Part shown: one piece after another, positions 1-8,937 of the stretch | Layout: each line of letters begins with the position of its first letter | Numbering within the stretch: position 1 is the stretch's first letter | Source: Fibrobacter succinogenes | Lineage (GTDB): Bacteria > Fibrobacterota > Fibrobacteria > Fibrobacterales > Fibrobacteraceae | Reading direction: 5' to 3' | DNA length: 64,000 nt | NCBI GenBank assembly: GCA_902756345.1 | Contig: CACVQR010000001.1 | Coordinates: 1 to 64,000 of the forward strand | Position numbers and translations under genes: made by a program | The notes under the pieces: generated by a model | Told to the model about the DNA's origin: nothing | The model's database searches: none | What the model saw: only the letters and a program-made list of their open reading frames with translations

Positions 1-5
1 AAAAA

Positions 6-37
6 AGCAAATTTTTCCCATAAAAGAAAAATTTGCT
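6..37. terminator. Hairpin at window edge
   Basis: A perfect 11-bp inverted repeat (AGCAAATTTTT / AAAAATTTGCT) has a 10-nt loop. It is A/T-rich enough to act as a terminator for a gene outside the window. Positions 38-111 show no gene or recognisable motif. Confidence 0.4.
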
Positions 38-111
38 ACAACGCCTTATAAATCAAAGGGTTACGAGAAATTTAGGTACCCAAATGTCATATAGGCCAAC
101 ATTTCTTATGC

Positions 112-322
112 AGAATGCCGAGCGGAGGCAACAGACCGATAGTCTATTGTCGGAGCGAAGGACGAACAACGACTCGCTTTTCCTTTTGGAGTTCTCATAC
201 CTCGTTGTTCGTATATAGAATGCCGAGCGGAGGCAATAGACCGATAGTCTATTGTCGGAGCGAAGGACGAACAACGACTTGCTTTTCCTTTTGGAGTTCT
301 CATACCTCGTTGTTCGTATATA
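112..322. repeat. Two tandem copies of a 105-bp intergenic repeat
   Basis: Copies lie at 112-216 and 217-321/322 and differ at only a few positions. Each unit holds an 11-bp inverted repeat (ACGAACAACGA at 162-172 pairing with TCGTTGTTCGT at 202-212 in copy 1). Short ORFs through the array on both strands simply follow the repeat and do not look like genes. A shortened relative lies at about 3316-3406, also just beyond the end of a FISUMP lipoprotein gene. Confidence 0.9.
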
Positions 323-326
323 TAAA

Positions 327-350
327 GAAGGCGTGCCGAAGCACGCCTTC
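327..350 (-). terminator. Terminator of the first FISUMP operon
   Basis: A perfect 10-bp stem (GAAGGCGTGC / GCACGCCTTC) has a CGAA loop. It lies 45 bp past the stop codon of the lipoprotein gene at 395-2260, with a T-rich stretch after it in the direction of transcription. Confidence 0.75.
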
Positions 351-394
351 TCCCAATCTGCCTCCTAACCGATCCTCCTTAACCCCCAAATTCT

Positions 395-2260
395 CTATTC
401 GTCCTTGATGCAGCGGACAAAGCCATAGCCAGGCAAGTCGTAACCGAGCACTAGCGCTTCAAAATACATATTGGCCCCATTCCTACGGCTAGAAGTTTGA
501 GTTGCAAGAGCTCCCACGACATCACCCGCTGCATTTTCACGGATTTCCTCAGGCGTCACCACAGGCTCAAACTGATACATTCCCACTCCTCTAACTATAG
601 CCCTATAGTCGCCTTTTTCACCACGAATGTCAGCCAGAAGATCCAAGCCAAATCCCGTAGGATCTCCATAATTTGCCAACAGCAAGGTCAATGCAGGGCC
701 CTGTCCAAGGCCATCGAGATAACTGAGCAAAGCATTCCAGTCTTCATACTTCGGCATGCGCCAACCTTCTGGACACACTTCAAAATTTATCGTCTCGAGC
801 GAATCGATCACCTTGTCCCAAAGCATATTATCACCATCATCACGATAATCGCCATATTCATAAATTTCATCACAATCTTCTTCGGCCCTACCCCGCCAAT
901 ACAGCGTATCATCAGACGAAATCCCGTTCAAGTATTCAAGTGTTTTAACGTCAACACACGATTCTTTAGTCGTGTACTTTCGGTAAGACGAATCCAGACC
1001 ATACAACGGAGAATACAACCGACCGTATACGGAGCAGTACGACGGATTGTCCATAAAGCAGCCGGAATATTCCGCAGCATACCTTAAGTTTTCCGCCATC
1101 CAGGTCTGCGAAGTTCCACCCAAATCAATAGTCACCGTTTTATATTCCTCGCCATCGCGAGAATCAACCATCGTCCCAAACGTATGCGCAATATTCAACC
1201 GGCTCGTTTTGCGATATGCAAATTCCCAAGAACCGGACACGCATTTCAGTTCAAAGAGATCTCCCTGAACATCGGCAAACGTCCCCTCGTTTTCAGAAGA
1301 GCATTGTCCCACACCGAAAACACTTGCCAACAGGTTCACATAATAAGCCTTAAATTGCATGCACTCCTGATAAAAATCCTCATCCCACATTTCAAAGGCC
1401 TTTCGCGAAGTGCTCAACAATCTCCAATAATGCGACTTTTCGACAGCTTCCGTCAAAGATTTTTTTGTATCTTCCGACAAATCAGCCAACAATCCAGACT
1501 CGCCAAGTTCCTCTTTCAAATGCTGTAGCAAATTAAACGGGACCAATTCATTAAACGCCTTGCGCCACACAGCTACATTCGAGGAATTCATCAAGCTTTC
1601 CTCCACGAACGGATTTTGCGAGCCAAAACCTAGCGCATTTGCAATTTCGGTTTCAGCCCGGGCCTTCGCCGCCACAAACGACATTCCAGATTCAGCCAGC
1701 TTCCGTATGCGATAGGTCGCCAAATGACTCAATCCATCAATCACAAAGGTATTCGCATCCCGGATATCCACAACCGCACTCAGCGATACTTCACCCGATA
1801 CAGCTTCCAACAAGACAATCGGGCTTCTCAGCGAAACACTATCAAAACTGGCCATTCCGTCGTCACCAGGAACCCATTCTCCTGTGAGCGGATCTATGAC
1901 GTCACCCTTAAAGGACTCCGTAATCGTGGAATCATCCAATGGTTCAAGCGTCACCGTATCCAGTTCCGTCAGAATGATCCGCCCTCCATCGAAGAACACA
2001 TTCGTCGGAACAGAAACAGAAACATATTCTGACGAACCGGCCTCATTACCTGCCGGCGCATAATAAGCACGCCCTCTCAAAGAGATATTTTCGTACGCGA
2101 TAACATTCGGCTCTTCTGAAGAGCCTCCCATCTGCGTCCCCGGAGTCGTTTCCACTTTTGAAATGGCATTCCCTTCGTCAGTGGAGCAGGCCGCGAACAT
2201 CAAGGCGAGCGGCATCGCCATTTTGCAGACAAACTGCATAGCCATTTTTGAGTAATTCAT
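395..2260 (-). CDS. FISUMP-domain lipoprotein
   Basis: A 621-residue exported lipoprotein. The N-terminus has a hydrophobic segment ending in a lipobox (LMFAAC) with the acylated cysteine at residue 25. From about residue 366 to the end it carries a FISUMP domain, with the hallmarks VDSRDGEEYKTV, WMAENLRY, CPEGWRMP and a closing VRCIKDE. FISUMP (TIGR02145) is a very abundant Fibrobacter surface domain of unknown function. The middle, residues about 30-350, is not recognised. The ATG follows AGGAGG, which overlaps the stop codon of the upstream TIGR02147 gene, so the two are translationally coupled. The gene at 3467-5311 is a paralogue with the same layout. Export is well supported; the function is unknown. 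Confidence 0.88.
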   Translation of the reverse strand: MNYSKMAMQFVCKMAMPLALMFAACSTDEGNAISKVETTPGTQMGGSSEEPNVIAYENISLRGRAYYAPAGNEAGSSEYVSVSVPTNVFFDGGRIILTELDTVTLEPLDDSTITESFKGDVIDPLTGEWVPGDDGMASFDSVSLRSPIVLLEAVSGEVSLSAVVDIRDANTFVIDGLSHLATYRIRKLAESGMSFVAAKARAETEIANALGFGSQNPFVEESLMNSSNVAVWRKAFNELVPFNLLQHLKEELGESGLLADLSEDTKKSLTEAVEKSHYWRLLSTSRKAFEMWDEDFYQECMQFKAYYVNLLASVFGVGQCSSENEGTFADVQGDLFELKCVSGSWEFAYRKTSRLNIAHTFGTMVDSRDGEEYKTVTIDLGGTSQTWMAENLRYAAEYSGCFMDNPSYCSVYGRLYSPLYGLDSSYRKYTTKESCVDVKTLEYLNGISSDDTLYWRGRAEEDCDEIYEYGDYRDDGDNMLWDKVIDSLETINFEVCPEGWRMPKYEDWNALLSYLDGLGQGPALTLLLANYGDPTGFGLDLLADIRGEKGDYRAIVRGVGMYQFEPVVTPEEIRENAAGDVVGALATQTSSRRNGANMYFEALVLGYDLPGYGFVRCIKDE

Positions 2261-2269
2261 GATATCCTC

Positions 2270-3100
2270 CTAACCCTTTTTAGAACTCTTGTTTGTCATG
2301 GGGAAAAACTGGATGTTCAGGCGGTACACCTCATCTGTTTCGGTTTCCCTCGTAGCAATTTCAATAATGCGCTTGCGGAACGCATTGATTTCAGCGACAA
2401 TTTCGTCGTAGGCGCCTTGCGTAATGCCAAGCGTCACGCCCGAAAAATGCCTTTCGTTTTGCGGCACGCCCTCGATTGTGTCAAGCGCGAGTTCGCACAT
2501 TTGACGGTGCAGGCCGCGAATCACCGCAGGCGTCACTTCCATGGGCCCAGCCGTAATCGACCTGTCCGTCTGAACGTAATTGCCGTTCTCGTCTTTCTGA
2601 AGCATGTTCGCCTTCACCAGAAAGTTCAGCGAATCACTCACCTCGGCAGCGGTAATTTTAGGGCGACAAGCTTTCGCTAGTGCAAGCGGTTTTGCCCCCG
2701 GCATGGCAGGCGCAAGTTCGCGAAGCACCGGATTTTTCCAGCTTTCAAAATAGCGGAAGGCATCAGCCTCAATGATTTTCACCTTGCGGTTTTCCGCCAT
2801 CGCAATCAACTTCTGGAAGGATTCCTTCTTGGCCTTGTCCGTCTTGGCGTGGTCAAAGCGAACCATCTCTCGGAAAAACTCGAGATCGCCACCAATCAAG
2901 TGCATCGCAGCACCAACGCGCTCGACAGCCGCTTCACTCAAGTTGAAGCGGCCTTCGCTCACATATTTTAAGTAGACCGGCGAAGAAAATCCCGCCGCAG
3001 ACGCGAACTCCGGCCAAGTAAACGCGGATTTCGCCTTCTTGTCGGCGTAGTAGTCCGCGATATACTGGCGGTAACTCGTATATTCAAGTATATCTTTCAT
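2270..3100 (-). CDS. TIGR02147 family protein (possible regulator)
   Basis: A 276-residue cytoplasmic protein of family TIGR02147 (DUF4423-like), a paralogous family first defined in F. succinogenes. Hallmarks are YRQYIADYYADKK near the N-terminus, a helix-turn-helix-like stretch (FASAAGFSSPVYLKYVSEGR) and the conserved end VYRLNIQFFPMTNK. The start was chosen at 3100 because AGGAGG lies just before that ATG; the reading frame continues 12 codons further to 3136 without a better signal. The gene directly precedes a FISUMP lipoprotein gene with 9 nt between them. A role in controlling the lipoprotein is plausible but inferred. The paralogue at 5321-6157 is very similar, especially in its second half. 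Confidence 0.85.
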   Translation of the reverse strand: MKDILEYTSYRQYIADYYADKKAKSAFTWPEFASAAGFSSPVYLKYVSEGRFNLSEAAVERVGAAMHLIGGDLEFFREMVRFDHAKTDKAKKESFQKLIAMAENRKVKIIEADAFRYFESWKNPVLRELAPAMPGAKPLALAKACRPKITAAEVSDSLNFLVKANMLQKDENGNYVQTDRSITAGPMEVTPAVIRGLHRQMCELALDTIEGVPQNERHFSGVTLGITQGAYDEIVAEINAFRKRIIEIATRETETDEVYRLNIQFFPMTNKSSKKG

Positions 3101-3315
3101 TTGTCCTCCTCTTAACCCCCCGAAAGCTCGGCCCAAGTTAAGTACATTCTAAATATAACCAATAAATTTTAAAAAATCAATAGTTTTTACAATAAATTTT
3201 TCATTATTTTCAACAATTTTAAGCATTTTTGAAATTTTAAATAAAAATTCAAGATTTTTTACAATAAATCGAATTTATATACTCAACAAACCGGACAGAC
3301 AACAAACATCTAACC

Positions 3316-3406
3316 CTTTTGGAGTTTGCTCCCCTCGTTGTTCGTATACAGAATGCCGAGCGAAGGCAATAGACCGAAGTTCTCATACCTCGTTGTTCGT
3401 ATATAT
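3316..3406. repeat. Shortened copy of the 105-bp repeat
   Basis: Segments of the repeat at 112-322 reappear (CTCGTTGTTCGTATA twice, and AATGCCGAGCGAAGGCAATA) but the central part is deleted. The gap between the two operons, 3101-3466, otherwise holds only very A/T-rich DNA (about 3137-3290), probably the promoter of the TIGR02147 gene, and a terminator. Confidence 0.8.
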
Positions 3407-3409
3407 TAA

Positions 3410-3431
3410 AAGGCGGGCTTACGCCCGCCTT
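3410..3431 (-). terminator. Terminator of the second FISUMP operon
   Basis: A 9-bp stem (AAGGCGGGC / GCCCGCCTT) with a TTAC loop lies 36 bp past the stop of the lipoprotein gene at 3467-5311. A/T-rich sequence follows it on the minus strand. Confidence 0.75.
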
Positions 3432-3466
3432 CTCGTTCACCTCCTATCCTCCCAACCCCAAATTCG

Positions 3467-5311
3467 CTATTCGTTCTTGAGGCAACGGACTGAATAAAAT
3501 GTCGAAGCAAAGTCATAGCGATAGCTTGCAGAAACAAGACATTCGCCATCCACTCTCACAGAACAACCACCCATACTAACAGCCGAAGAATATCCCGATT
3601 GTCCATACCCTTTTTCAATATCAGGGACAGCCACAAAACTTGGTTCATATTTTAGCCAATTTTCATCGTCTCTTATCAAAACCAAACTTTTCATATTAAA
3701 TCCCGTAGCCACTTCATCAGCAAGCGCCGCAAAAGTCACCCCTTGGCCAGTAACGTATTCAAATAAAGTTTTCCAATCCCTTTGATTCGGGAGACGCCAT
3801 CCGTCAGGACATACGCCTTGATAACTCATGACATTAGACTGGGACAAATAATCCGCATAATTCCATTTCCAATATGCATCGCCTTCGCCAAGCATCGTCA
3901 ATATACCTTCGGGATAAAGAGATTTACAATATTTCTCACTTTCCCTACGCTTTTCTCCACAATTAGAAGTTTCAATGAATGTGCACTTATTTAAATCTTC
4001 AATCATAGATTTACACTTATCATCCAAGAAAACCGTATCACTTTCAGGAAGAGCAAGGAACACCTTCATCGAGTTTCTATCCATATTCATCGCAGCCTGC
4101 CATTCATACAAGCGACCATTTACTTCGCAAGCAAATTCATCACCAGCAAGGCAACCAGTACTTTCATGCAAATTAGATTCGTAAAAATTCAAATTTTCAG
4201 CCATCCAAGTTTGCGGTTTACCACCAATGTTGTACGTTACCGTTTTGTAGGATTTTCCATCACGATTATCGACCATCGTTCCGCTCGTAAATTCAATACC
4301 CTTATATTGCATTTTCCATTTTCCAGAAAGGCAGACAAGTTCATATTCTTTATAGGGGACCGATTCTCCTTCACGCGAGTCCTTACATTGTCCCAATCCT
4401 TGATACTCAGCAATAAAACCCGTTTCCAATTCCAAATACGACACAATCTTTTCATACAGAGCTTTATTCTCTTCACTTGAAGAATAAGCCGCACGAGGAA
4501 TACTCATATACCGCTTAATATAATCTTCAAAGGCCCAAAGAATAGCACTGGTGTCACCCATATAGTACATAATCACATCTTCATGAACGGTAGATATAAA
4601 CTCCTTAACACGAATAAACTCATCATCACACTCACTTTGCGGTGTTTCAAAAGGCCCAAACTCCTTATATATTCCATGACTTTCAAGTATATCACGTTCA
4701 GCCTTTTTCTCTGCCTCAGCAAAAGGCATTCCGGCAGCCACATAACTCCGTAAAACAGGGACTTTCATAAGCGTCAAAACATTTACTTCAATATTTTTAG
4801 ACACTCGAAGATCCACAATTGCAGTCAACTCAGGAACATAAGTACCAGTAAGACTGTCTGCGCAACTTTCGTTTCCATCAAAAGGAGATCCCCATGGCTG
4901 ACAATAATCCAAACTATCTGGATTAAAAACACTTATCCGAACATACGGGCTATTGAGCAAGAGATTCTCAAAACCAAAATGGCCATTACTATCCGAAATC
5001 GTATCAACAAAAACAAGCCCCGTCATATCCAACGAAATCGAATCCAGTTCACTAACCCTAACAACCGTTCCCGGTTTTACAGATAAAGTATTTGGCAAAT
5101 CCGTAGAATCCGACATGATCGCCATTCTAGCTGCAGCATCCACTCGACCCGTCAAGGCATAAATTCCCGTTTCTTCTTCGGAAGCGCCACCCGCAACAGA
5201 CTTGCCATCGGAACACGCGACAAGCGCATTTGTGAGAAATGCCGCGAACATCATGGCGAACGGCATCGCCACACTGTAGATAAACTTTCTGCTCATTTTA
5301 ACGTTATTCAT
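3467..5311 (-). CDS. FISUMP-domain lipoprotein (paralogue)
   Basis: A 614-residue exported lipoprotein, paralogous to the one at 395-2260. The signal segment ends in a lipobox (NALVAC) with cysteine at about residue 33. The C-terminal half is a FISUMP domain (VDNRDGKSYKTVTYNIGG, WMAENLNFYE, CPDGWRLPNQRDW, final VRCLKNE). The upstream part shares features with the first paralogue, such as a DRDGxF-like extracellular stretch and the motif AGMPFAEAEKKAE, while the rest diverges. AGGAGG overlaps the stop of the upstream TIGR02147 gene and sets the ATG. Codon use is more A/T-rich than in the first copy. Function unknown. Confidence 0.88.
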   Translation of the reverse strand: MNNVKMSRKFIYSVAMPFAMMFAAFLTNALVACSDGKSVAGGASEEETGIYALTGRVDAAARMAIMSDSTDLPNTLSVKPGTVVRVSELDSISLDMTGLVFVDTISDSNGHFGFENLLLNSPYVRISVFNPDSLDYCQPWGSPFDGNESCADSLTGTYVPELTAIVDLRVSKNIEVNVLTLMKVPVLRSYVAAGMPFAEAEKKAERDILESHGIYKEFGPFETPQSECDDEFIRVKEFISTVHEDVIMYYMGDTSAILWAFEDYIKRYMSIPRAAYSSSEENKALYEKIVSYLELETGFIAEYQGLGQCKDSREGESVPYKEYELVCLSGKWKMQYKGIEFTSGTMVDNRDGKSYKTVTYNIGGKPQTWMAENLNFYESNLHESTGCLAGDEFACEVNGRLYEWQAAMNMDRNSMKVFLALPESDTVFLDDKCKSMIEDLNKCTFIETSNCGEKRRESEKYCKSLYPEGILTMLGEGDAYWKWNYADYLSQSNVMSYQGVCPDGWRLPNQRDWKTLFEYVTGQGVTFAALADEVATGFNMKSLVLIRDDENWLKYEPSFVAVPDIEKGYGQSGYSSAVSMGGCSVRVDGECLVSASYRYDFASTFYSVRCLKNE

Positions 5312-5320
5312 AGTTTCCTC

Positions 5321-6157
5321 CTAACCCTTTTTATTTAAGCCCTGTTTGTTCGTCATCGGGAAAAACTGGAGATTCAAGCGATATACTTCGTCCGTCTCGT
5401 CTTCCGCGGTGGCAATTTCGATAATCTTCCTGCGGCACGCATCCAGTTCCGCGACAATCTTGTCGTAGGCGTTGCGCGTGATACCCAGCGTCACGCCCGA
5501 AAAGTGGCGTTCGTTTTGTGGAACGCCCTCGATTGTATCGAGCGCGATTTCACCCATCTGGCGGTGAAGCCCGCGAATGGCGACGGGTGCAGCCTCCATC
5601 GGGCCGGTCGTCACGAACTTGTCGGTCTGCACGTAGTTGCCATTAGCATCTTTCAAGAGCAGATTCGCCTTGACAAGAAAGTTCAACGATTCACTGACTT
5701 CAGCGGCAGTGACCTTCGGGCGGCACGCTTTTGCCAGCGCCAAGGGCTTTGCACCCGGCATGGCGGGAGCAAGTTCGCGAAGCACCGGATTTTTCCAGCT
5801 GTCAAAATAGCGGAACGCGTCACCCTCGATAACCTTGGCGTTGCTCTGCTTTGCAATGGAGAGCATCCTCTCGAAAATTTCCTTCTTTATGTTGTCCGTA
5901 ACGGCATGGTCAAACTCCACCATCGCGCGAAAATATTCCAGCCGGTTCCCGCTTAGCCCCATGGCCTTTGCCACACGCTCGACGGCATCTTCGCCCAGGT
6001 TGAAACGTCCCTCGCTCACGTATTTCAAGTGGACCGACGAGGAGAACCCCGCCATCCTTGCAAACTCCCGCCAGGTAAACGCAGACTTCACCTTCCTTTC
6101 GGCGTAAAAGTCCGCGATGTACTGACGGTAGCCCGTATATTCAAAGACATCTTTCAT
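5321..6157 (-). CDS. TIGR02147 family protein (paralogue)
   Basis: A 278-residue protein of TIGR02147, closely related to the one at 2270-3100. The shared blocks include WKNPVLRELAPAMPGAKPLA and QNERHFSGVTLGIT. The start is set at 6157, where AGGAGG precedes ATGAAAGAT; five more in-frame codons upstream lack a ribosome site. It is the first gene of a two-gene operon with the FISUMP lipoprotein at 3467-5311. DNA binding through the N-terminal helix-turn-helix-like segment is an inference. Its promoter should lie in the A/T-rich DNA at 6190-6310. Confidence 0.85.
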   Translation of the reverse strand: MKDVFEYTGYRQYIADFYAERKVKSAFTWREFARMAGFSSSVHLKYVSEGRFNLGEDAVERVAKAMGLSGNRLEYFRAMVEFDHAVTDNIKKEIFERMLSIAKQSNAKVIEGDAFRYFDSWKNPVLRELAPAMPGAKPLALAKACRPKVTAAEVSESLNFLVKANLLLKDANGNYVQTDKFVTTGPMEAAPVAIRGLHRQMGEIALDTIEGVPQNERHFSGVTLGITRNAYDKIVAELDACRRKIIEIATAEDETDEVYRLNLQFFPMTNKQGLNKKG

Positions 6158-6354
6158 TTTTCCTCCTGACAAAGCCCCGCTTCCGAGGGCTTCACGTTAC
6201 CAAATATACCTCTTATTCCGCAAAAGTCAACTTGTTTTGCAATACAAAAATTGCGTTTTTACTCAAATTTCGGCAGCAATTTAAAAAATCATAAAAAATT
6301 TGCATTTTTCTATAATGCAAGACAGCGCTCATTTTCAAGGTATCCGCCTTTACC

Positions 6355-6360
6355 TATATT
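6355..6360 (+). promoter_or_regulatory. -10 box placed for a leaderless transcript
   Basis: TATATT ends 6 nt before the ATG of the GSCFA gene and there is no Shine-Dalgarno sequence, so transcription should begin at or next to the start codon. Confidence 0.5.
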
Positions 6361-6366
6361 TACGGC

Positions 6367-7323
6367 ATGGAACTTTTCACCAGAGTAGATACGCCCAAAG
6401 CAGGATTCGAAATTGACTACACGAGCCGCATCGCGTTTTTCGGGTCGTGCTTTGCAGACAACATATCGGCACAATTTACCGCGCGCAAGTTCAATGTTCT
6501 TGCAAATCCGTTCGGCACCGTTTACAATCCGGTTTCCTTGGAGAGCCAAGTCAAGGCGATTGCCGACGGGAAAGTTTTCGGAGAAGACGATGTTTTTCAG
6601 GACACGCGATGCGACGGGCTTTGGCACTGCTGGGATGCGCACAGCTCGCTTTCGGGCGCGACGAAAGAAGAATGTATCGGCAAGTTGAACGCAGCGACAG
6701 CACAAGCCCGCGATTTTCTGCGAAAGGCAGATGCCGTCTTTATTACGCTCGGCACCGCATTCGTTTACTATTTAAAGGACAGCGGCATGCCCGTTTCGAA
6801 TTGTCACAGGCAAGACCCGAATCTGTTCACGCGCCGAATGATTTCGGTCGACGAAGCAACCGAAGCCATCCGTGAAATCGCCACAAGCATTCGTCAACTG
6901 AATCGAAATACACATATCGTTTTCACCGTGTCGCCGCTGCGGCACATGGGCGACGGCGCGCACAACAACACACTTTCTAAGGCGACATTGCAACTCGCCA
7001 TCAACAAGGCTCTAGAAGAGGCAAACGCAACCTACTTCCCGAGTTACGAAATCGTGATGGACGAACTGCGGGACTACCGTTTTTACGCCGACGACATGGT
7101 TCATTTGTCCAAAACCGCCGAGGAATACATCTTTGAACAGATGACAGAGACCTACTGCGACAGCACCACCCGCGAGAACATGGCGAAAGTGGAAAAGTTC
7201 ATGAAAATGGCAAACCACCGTATTCAAGACGAGAGCTCCCCCGCCACGCAGGAATTCAAGAAAAAAATCGCCGTGCAGGCGGCAGAACTTGAAAAGCAAA
7301 TTCCGGGACTCTCGTTACGCTGA
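6367..7323 (+). CDS. GSCFA domain protein
   Basis: A 318-residue protein with the family-defining FFGSCFADN near residue 19, followed by NPFGTVYNP. GSCFA proteins (PF08885) belong to the SGNH/GDSL hydrolase-like group. The conserved serine lies in the GSCF block, and a VHLS motif near the C-terminal third (YADDMVHLSKTAEEYI) could supply the histidine. No signal peptide is visible, so it is probably cytoplasmic. Substrate unknown; many relatives are annotated only by domain. It stands alone between the FISUMP operons and the xylanase gene. Confidence 0.85.
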   Translation: MELFTRVDTPKAGFEIDYTSRIAFFGSCFADNISAQFTARKFNVLANPFGTVYNPVSLESQVKAIADGKVFGEDDVFQDTRCDGLWHCWDAHSSLSGATKEECIGKLNAATAQARDFLRKADAVFITLGTAFVYYLKDSGMPVSNCHRQDPNLFTRRMISVDEATEAIREIATSIRQLNRNTHIVFTVSPLRHMGDGAHNNTLSKATLQLAINKALEEANATYFPSYEIVMDELRDYRFYADDMVHLSKTAEEYIFEQMTETYCDSTTRENMAKVEKFMKMANHRIQDESSPATQEFKKKIAVQAAELEKQIPGLSLR

Positions 7324-7365
7324 CGTCTTCATTTTCGCCCTAAAAAACGGAACTTTTGGTTTCGG

Positions 7366-7371
7366 TATATT
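7366..7371 (+). promoter_or_regulatory. Probable -10 box of the xylanase gene
   Basis: TATATT lies about 75 nt upstream of the start codon, giving a leader of roughly 65 nt. Regulatory role inferred from position. Confidence 0.4.
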
Positions 7372-7404
7372 TACATCTTTTGCAGTCATTTTTGATTATT
7401 TTAT

Positions 7405-7420
7405 ACACGAGTGATCGTGT
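7405..7420 (+). promoter_or_regulatory. Leader hairpin before the xylanase
   Basis: ACACGA-GTGA-TCGTGT forms a 6-bp stem in the predicted leader, 14 nt before the AAGGAG ribosome site. It may stabilise the mRNA or serve as a protein site. Confidence 0.35.
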
Positions 7421-7444
7421 GGGGCGATAAAATAAGGAGAAGTA

Positions 7445-8851
7445 ATGATGAGCAATCATCCCATTGCGGGTTTCGCATTGTGCGCGACCCTTCTCGGTGC
7501 AGGCCTCACAAGTGCCGTCGCTGCAGATGAAACACTCAGGTCACTGGCTGACAAAAACAACATCTATATCGGCGCCATTCTGAATTCGCAGTGGTTTGGC
7601 GGCGGCCTCCCCGGAAACTACGAACAAGTTCACAAGACGCAGTTCAACATCGTCGTTGCCGAAAACGAGATGAAGTTCGACGCAACCGAACCTAGCGAGA
7701 ATAGGTTCAACTACAACAACGGCGACAAGATGGTCAGGTACGCAAAGCAGAACGGCATGCGCGTCCGCGGCCACGCACTCGCCTGGCACAGCCAGGTCCC
7801 GAACTGGGTGAACAACTACAAGAACGACAAAAAGAAACTGCTCTCCGTTCTCAAGAACCACATCGACAACGTGGTCGGGCACTGGAAAGGCCAGGTGGAC
7901 GAATGGGACGTGGTGAACGAGGCCATCAGCAACAACGAACCCCAATGGCGTACCTATTCCGTGTGGTACCAGGGAATCGGCCCCGAATTCATAGACTCCG
8001 CCTTCGTGTGGGCGCACGCCGCCGACCCCAACGCGGAACTCTGCTACAACGACTACAACCTCGAACAGGGGGTCAACCCGAAAGCCAAGGCAGGGTTCTT
8101 GCTGGAACAGGTGAAACGCTGGGTCGCAAACGGCATTCCTATCCATTGCGTGGGTTCGCAAACTCACGTGGAAGACACCACCACCGACAAGCACTTTATC
8201 GGTTCGCCGGACAGTCTCCGCTCGCTTGCCAAGGAACTTGCAAAGCTCAACGTCAAGCTGAAAATCACCGAGCTCGATATCGGATTCAAGAGCGGCATTA
8301 ACGTGAGCAAGAGCGACCTTGAACGCCAGGGGCAGACTTTCCGCCAGTACCTGGACATCATTCTTGAAGAACCGAATGCAGACACTTACCTGATTTGGGG
8401 CGTGTCCGATAAATGGAGCTGGCTTGGCGGCCTGAACAGGCAAAAGGGCCTTATCTACGACGACAACCTGCAACCGAAACCGGCTTTCGACAGCATTCTG
8501 GTGAGACTCCAAACGTATGAACCGCCGCAGGATACGACAAAGCAGGACACCACGAAAACCGACACGACTAAAACGGATACGACCAAGACTGATACGACAT
8601 CGAACGATTCCACAATCGCAATCAAGAGCATTGCCGGCATGAGCAGCCTCTCGATGCACCTCTCTGGCCGCATGCTATTTATTGCAGGCGCCACCGCCGC
8701 CAAGGTCGACGTGTTCGACATGCAGGGCCGCCCGGTATTCAGCGCAAAGAACGTGAAGGGTTCTGTCGACTTGAAGGTTGCCGAAGGCATGTACGTGGTT
8801 CGCATGCGCGACGGATCCAAGAGCCTCACTCAGAAAATTGCGATAAAGTAA
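7445..8851 (+). CDS. Secreted GH10 endo-1,4-beta-xylanase
   Basis: A 468-residue secreted enzyme expected to cleave the xylan backbone. A signal peptide ends near residue 27 (SAVA-ADET). The GH10 domain spans about 30-355. WDVVNEA gives the acid/base Glu159 and KITELDIG the nucleophile Glu276; GHALAWHSQVPNW is also typical. A short linker of repeated DTTKT units (about 359-377) leads to a C-terminal domain of about 70 residues (VDVFDMQGRPVF ... GMYVVRMRDGS ... KIAIK) that resembles a T9SS sorting domain. AAGGAG lies 5 nt before the first of two adjacent ATG codons, and either could be used. It appears to be a single-gene transcript ended by the hairpin at 8885-8914. Confidence 0.95.
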   Translation: MMSNHPIAGFALCATLLGAGLTSAVAADETLRSLADKNNIYIGAILNSQWFGGGLPGNYEQVHKTQFNIVVAENEMKFDATEPSENRFNYNNGDKMVRYAKQNGMRVRGHALAWHSQVPNWVNNYKNDKKKLLSVLKNHIDNVVGHWKGQVDEWDVVNEAISNNEPQWRTYSVWYQGIGPEFIDSAFVWAHAADPNAELCYNDYNLEQGVNPKAKAGFLLEQVKRWVANGIPIHCVGSQTHVEDTTTDKHFIGSPDSLRSLAKELAKLNVKLKITELDIGFKSGINVSKSDLERQGQTFRQYLDIILEEPNADTYLIWGVSDKWSWLGGLNRQKGLIYDDNLQPKPAFDSILVRLQTYEPPQDTTKQDTTKTDTTKTDTTKTDTTSNDSTIAIKSIAGMSSLSMHLSGRMLFIAGATAAKVDVFDMQGRPVFSAKNVKGSVDLKVAEGMYVVRMRDGSKSLTQKIAIK

Positions 8852-8884
8852 AACGCACGGCACTCCACAATTACAACGAATATC

Positions 8885-8914
8885 AAAAGGCTACGAAACG
8901 AATCGCAGCCTTTT
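8885..8914. terminator. Bidirectional terminator, xylanase / symporter
   Basis: AAAAGGCT at 8885-8892 pairs with AGCCTTTT at 8907-8914, extended by CG pairs, and A/T runs lie on both sides. It separates two convergent genes. Confidence 0.75.
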
Positions 8915-8937
8915 TAATATCATGATTTGGAATTCGG

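Noticed and set aside
112-322. CRISPR array
   Set aside because: The units are 105 bp with no distinct spacers and only two copies, and no cas gene is near.
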